A stretch of 64,000 nucleotides of DNA from Liolophura sinensis (taxonomy: Eukaryota > Mollusca > Polyplacophora > Chitonida > Chitonidae): the NCBI RefSeq assembly GCF_032854445.1, contig NC_088295.1:85544644-85608643 (forward strand), read 5' to 3'. The notes below the pieces were generated by a model. That model made no database searches and was not told the DNA's origin. It was given only the letters and a program-made list of their open reading frames with translations. The position numbers were made by a program, and so were the translations under genes. Shown here piece after piece: positions 62,204-64,000 of the stretch (position 1 is the stretch's first letter; every line of letters starts with the position of its first letter).

Positions 62204-62798
62204 TCAGGTGGGCATAAAAAATGGGCCGTACTTTGATGCTGCATTGCTCCATTATCCTTAGTTCAAACCCTTTCAAACTTTAGACGTTCAAATGGCACGA
62301 TTTTGTTAATGTACTGACCAATTTTCAAGGTCATAGCTTGAGTATTCTGTACACTGGGTTAAAATGAAAACATAGCCTCAAAAACACATGTTCCAGAGAC
62401 CCACATTGCATCACCTGTCAGGTGTCATGAGTAGAGCTCAGGCTGCACCTGTGTGACACGCATCAAGGGCTGCTGGAAAAAAATTACTCCTAAGGAGATT
62501 CGGGACTTAATCAGTTCATGGAAGAAACATTTGTGCGTCGTCTACCGAGAAGATGGAGGACCAATTGATCGCCTTTTCAAGTAAAACACGGTCAAACATC
62601 ATTTTGAAATGTCTGGAACATGCGTTTTTGACTCTATTTTGGTCCCATGAACACAAATCTTAAAGGATGACATTGAAATTTGGTCTGTATACTTCAGGCA
62701 TAATGGCTTTTGAGTGTGTAAATTTTTAGAGGCTGACGTAAGACGGTTTCAGAGATATTGAGTGTCAAAATCCTGCCCATTTTTTTCTGCCCACCTGA
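62204..62798. mobile_element. Foldback DNA transposon, non-autonomous
   Basis: The ends TCAGGTGGGCATAAAAAATG (from 62204) and the complement of CTGCCCACCTGA (to 62798) are inverted repeats with one indel and one mismatch over 23-24 bp. Complementarity continues far inward: 62311-62334 pairs with 62667-62692 and 62379-62398 with 62612-62631 (TCTGGAACATGCGTTTTTGA). The arms are therefore nearly 200 bp each, with a central 213 bp that is not repeated. TA flanks both ends (62202-62203 and 62799-62800), the target duplication of Tc1/mariner-like and some other cut-and-paste elements. No transposase is present. The superfamily remains open. Confidence 0.8.
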
Positions 62799-62799
62799 T

Positions 62800-64000
62800 A
62801 TACTGTATGACCTTCAATGAAGACAATGACAGATAACACTACAAAGAATAATACATTTATCAAGCATCTTAAGAATTATGTCAAAAATTCAAACACAGAT
62901 ACATTTAAAACGTTTAAAATTTGTACAGCAATGCACCAGCCACAGTTTGAGTCCTTTTCCTGTTGTGAGTGTGGCTTTTTAAGCACTTGCAGTTGATGAC
63001 CTGAGTTTGAAAAAAATTGTTCGGATGTGTTTAGCATGCATAGTTCTAGAGAGATGTTACATGAAGTCAGATACATGTAATTACTAAAACAACATAAAAA
63101 CAAACAAAACATTGTCTCCACAGAGATTTGTAAGGTGCTTTTGCGTGGTTTTATTGGAGTATTACGCCATACCCATCCAGAGGTTGCGGCCAGACCATCC
63201 CATGTACATTGGTGAGAGGTTCCCAGGTCATTGTGCAGGTACATGTATGCCTATTGACCTACCAGGGAAATATCATAAAAGTACATGTAATGACCAATAA
63301 TATAGTAATCACCAAAAAATATATGCTGTTAATGTATTGGCATACCTGTCAAATCTTGATCTTGCACTAAAAATTTCTCCTTAGCTGTGATAATGTATTT
63401 AGGTCAAGATTGACAGAGTAAAGATGAAGTCTATGATTCTAATCTTTGTGATGCACACATCAATTTTTGTGGTAGAAAAGCTCTACACAAAGAACTTCTA
63501 TGTAATGTTGTCCTCGAGCGCTCCCTAAATGGATCGCTGTTCATGTGAATTATGTGGAAATGAGCTGAAATAATTAAGCGTGAATTTTCAGCAAGAAGTT
63601 GATGCTGGCGTAAAAATCAGTTCAAAAATTCAATGAAGGGGCAGAATGCAAAATGTCACTGTAATTATTGACAGTTGAGAGGAAAGGAACAAAGACTTGA
63701 GGCAAAGACTGGGGAGCCTAGTTAAGAAGCACAGAGCTGATTTTGGCATTCAGGCATTCACCAGCAGAGTTTACGGCCACCAGAACACAGCTGTGTCAGG
63801 AGCCTGTACAGAAAGAGGATATGGAGGCAAGGGCTGTACTATATACAACAGGGCCGGAAGAATATATCGAGTGAAGGGTTTCCCTGCCTATAGTCACATG
63901 TGGCTCCAAAGCTTTGAAGTGAGCAGTGACAAAGGTTGTAAAAGGACAGCGCCGATCAATGCTATTGACCATCACTGACAGTCCAAGTCTGCAAATTGAA
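62800..64000. other. Noncoding DNA, one possible SINE scar
   Basis: At 63150-63240 the words TTATTGGAGTATTACGCC and TTGGTGAGAGGTTCCCAGGT resemble the minus-strand SINE-A words TTGATTGGTGTTTTACGCC and TTGGTGAGAGACTCTTGGGT in the same order, suggesting an old deleted minus-strand copy. The open frame at 63697-63978 (plus, 93 codons) is not recognisable as any protein family. Confidence 0.35.

Noticed and set aside
63697-63978. 93-codon plus-strand open frame
   Set aside because: The sequence looks plausible in places but matches no family I know; kept as unassigned.

Overview
This is animal nuclear DNA: AT-rich (high thirties percent GC by eye), with tRNA-derived SINEs, small inverted-repeat transposons, two satellite blocks and no dense coding. 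The SINE types, one ending in a GTACGGCGTAAAACACC-like block and another in a (CACT)n tail, together with the very frequent palindrome TACATGTA, point to a lophotrochozoan and most likely a mollusc. That placement rests on general familiarity, not on a search.

I found no protein-coding exon, rRNA, complete tRNA or CRISPR array that I can defend. Every open frame of 60 codons or more is either a by-product of a repeat (44.4-45.8 kb, 46.6-47.7 kb and the SINEs) or lacks any recognisable domain. The window is best read as a gene desert or the interior of very large introns.

Layout. 0-9 kb: plain AT-rich DNA with a few candidate regulatory sites (a nuclear-receptor palindrome at 1.05 kb, a CCAAT/octamer pair at 8.08 kb) and a G-quadruplex motif at 9.12 kb. 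10-16 kb: one copy each of two dispersed repeats that recur at 60 kb, a SINE relic, and two strong hairpins at 15.88 and 16.11 kb. 19-24 kb: an old SINE, a 115-bp tandem repeat, a SINE with an internal 42-bp duplication, and a second SINE family on the minus strand with target-site duplications. 28.4-36 kb: a 46-bp tandem array, then a CpG-dense segment (29.16-29.35 kb) and a stretch of more mixed composition that is the likeliest place for a promoter or conserved enhancers. 44-48 kb: two unrelated satellites, one of 129/131 bp and one of 133 bp with a trimeric higher-order pattern. 55.9-58 kb: three SINEs, two of the same family in opposite orientation with clean target-site duplications. 59-60.8 kb: a 52-bp tandem repeat, a dispersed repeat and a small inverted-repeat element. 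62.2-62.8 kb: a 595-bp foldback transposon with arms of nearly 200 bp and a TA target duplication.

The most interesting items are the foldback element, the 67-nt microRNA-precursor-like hairpin at 15881-15947, and the apparent sharing of one 3' domain by SINE families with different heads. Homologies were judged by reading and hand alignment. Family names, expression and conservation would need searches I could not run.
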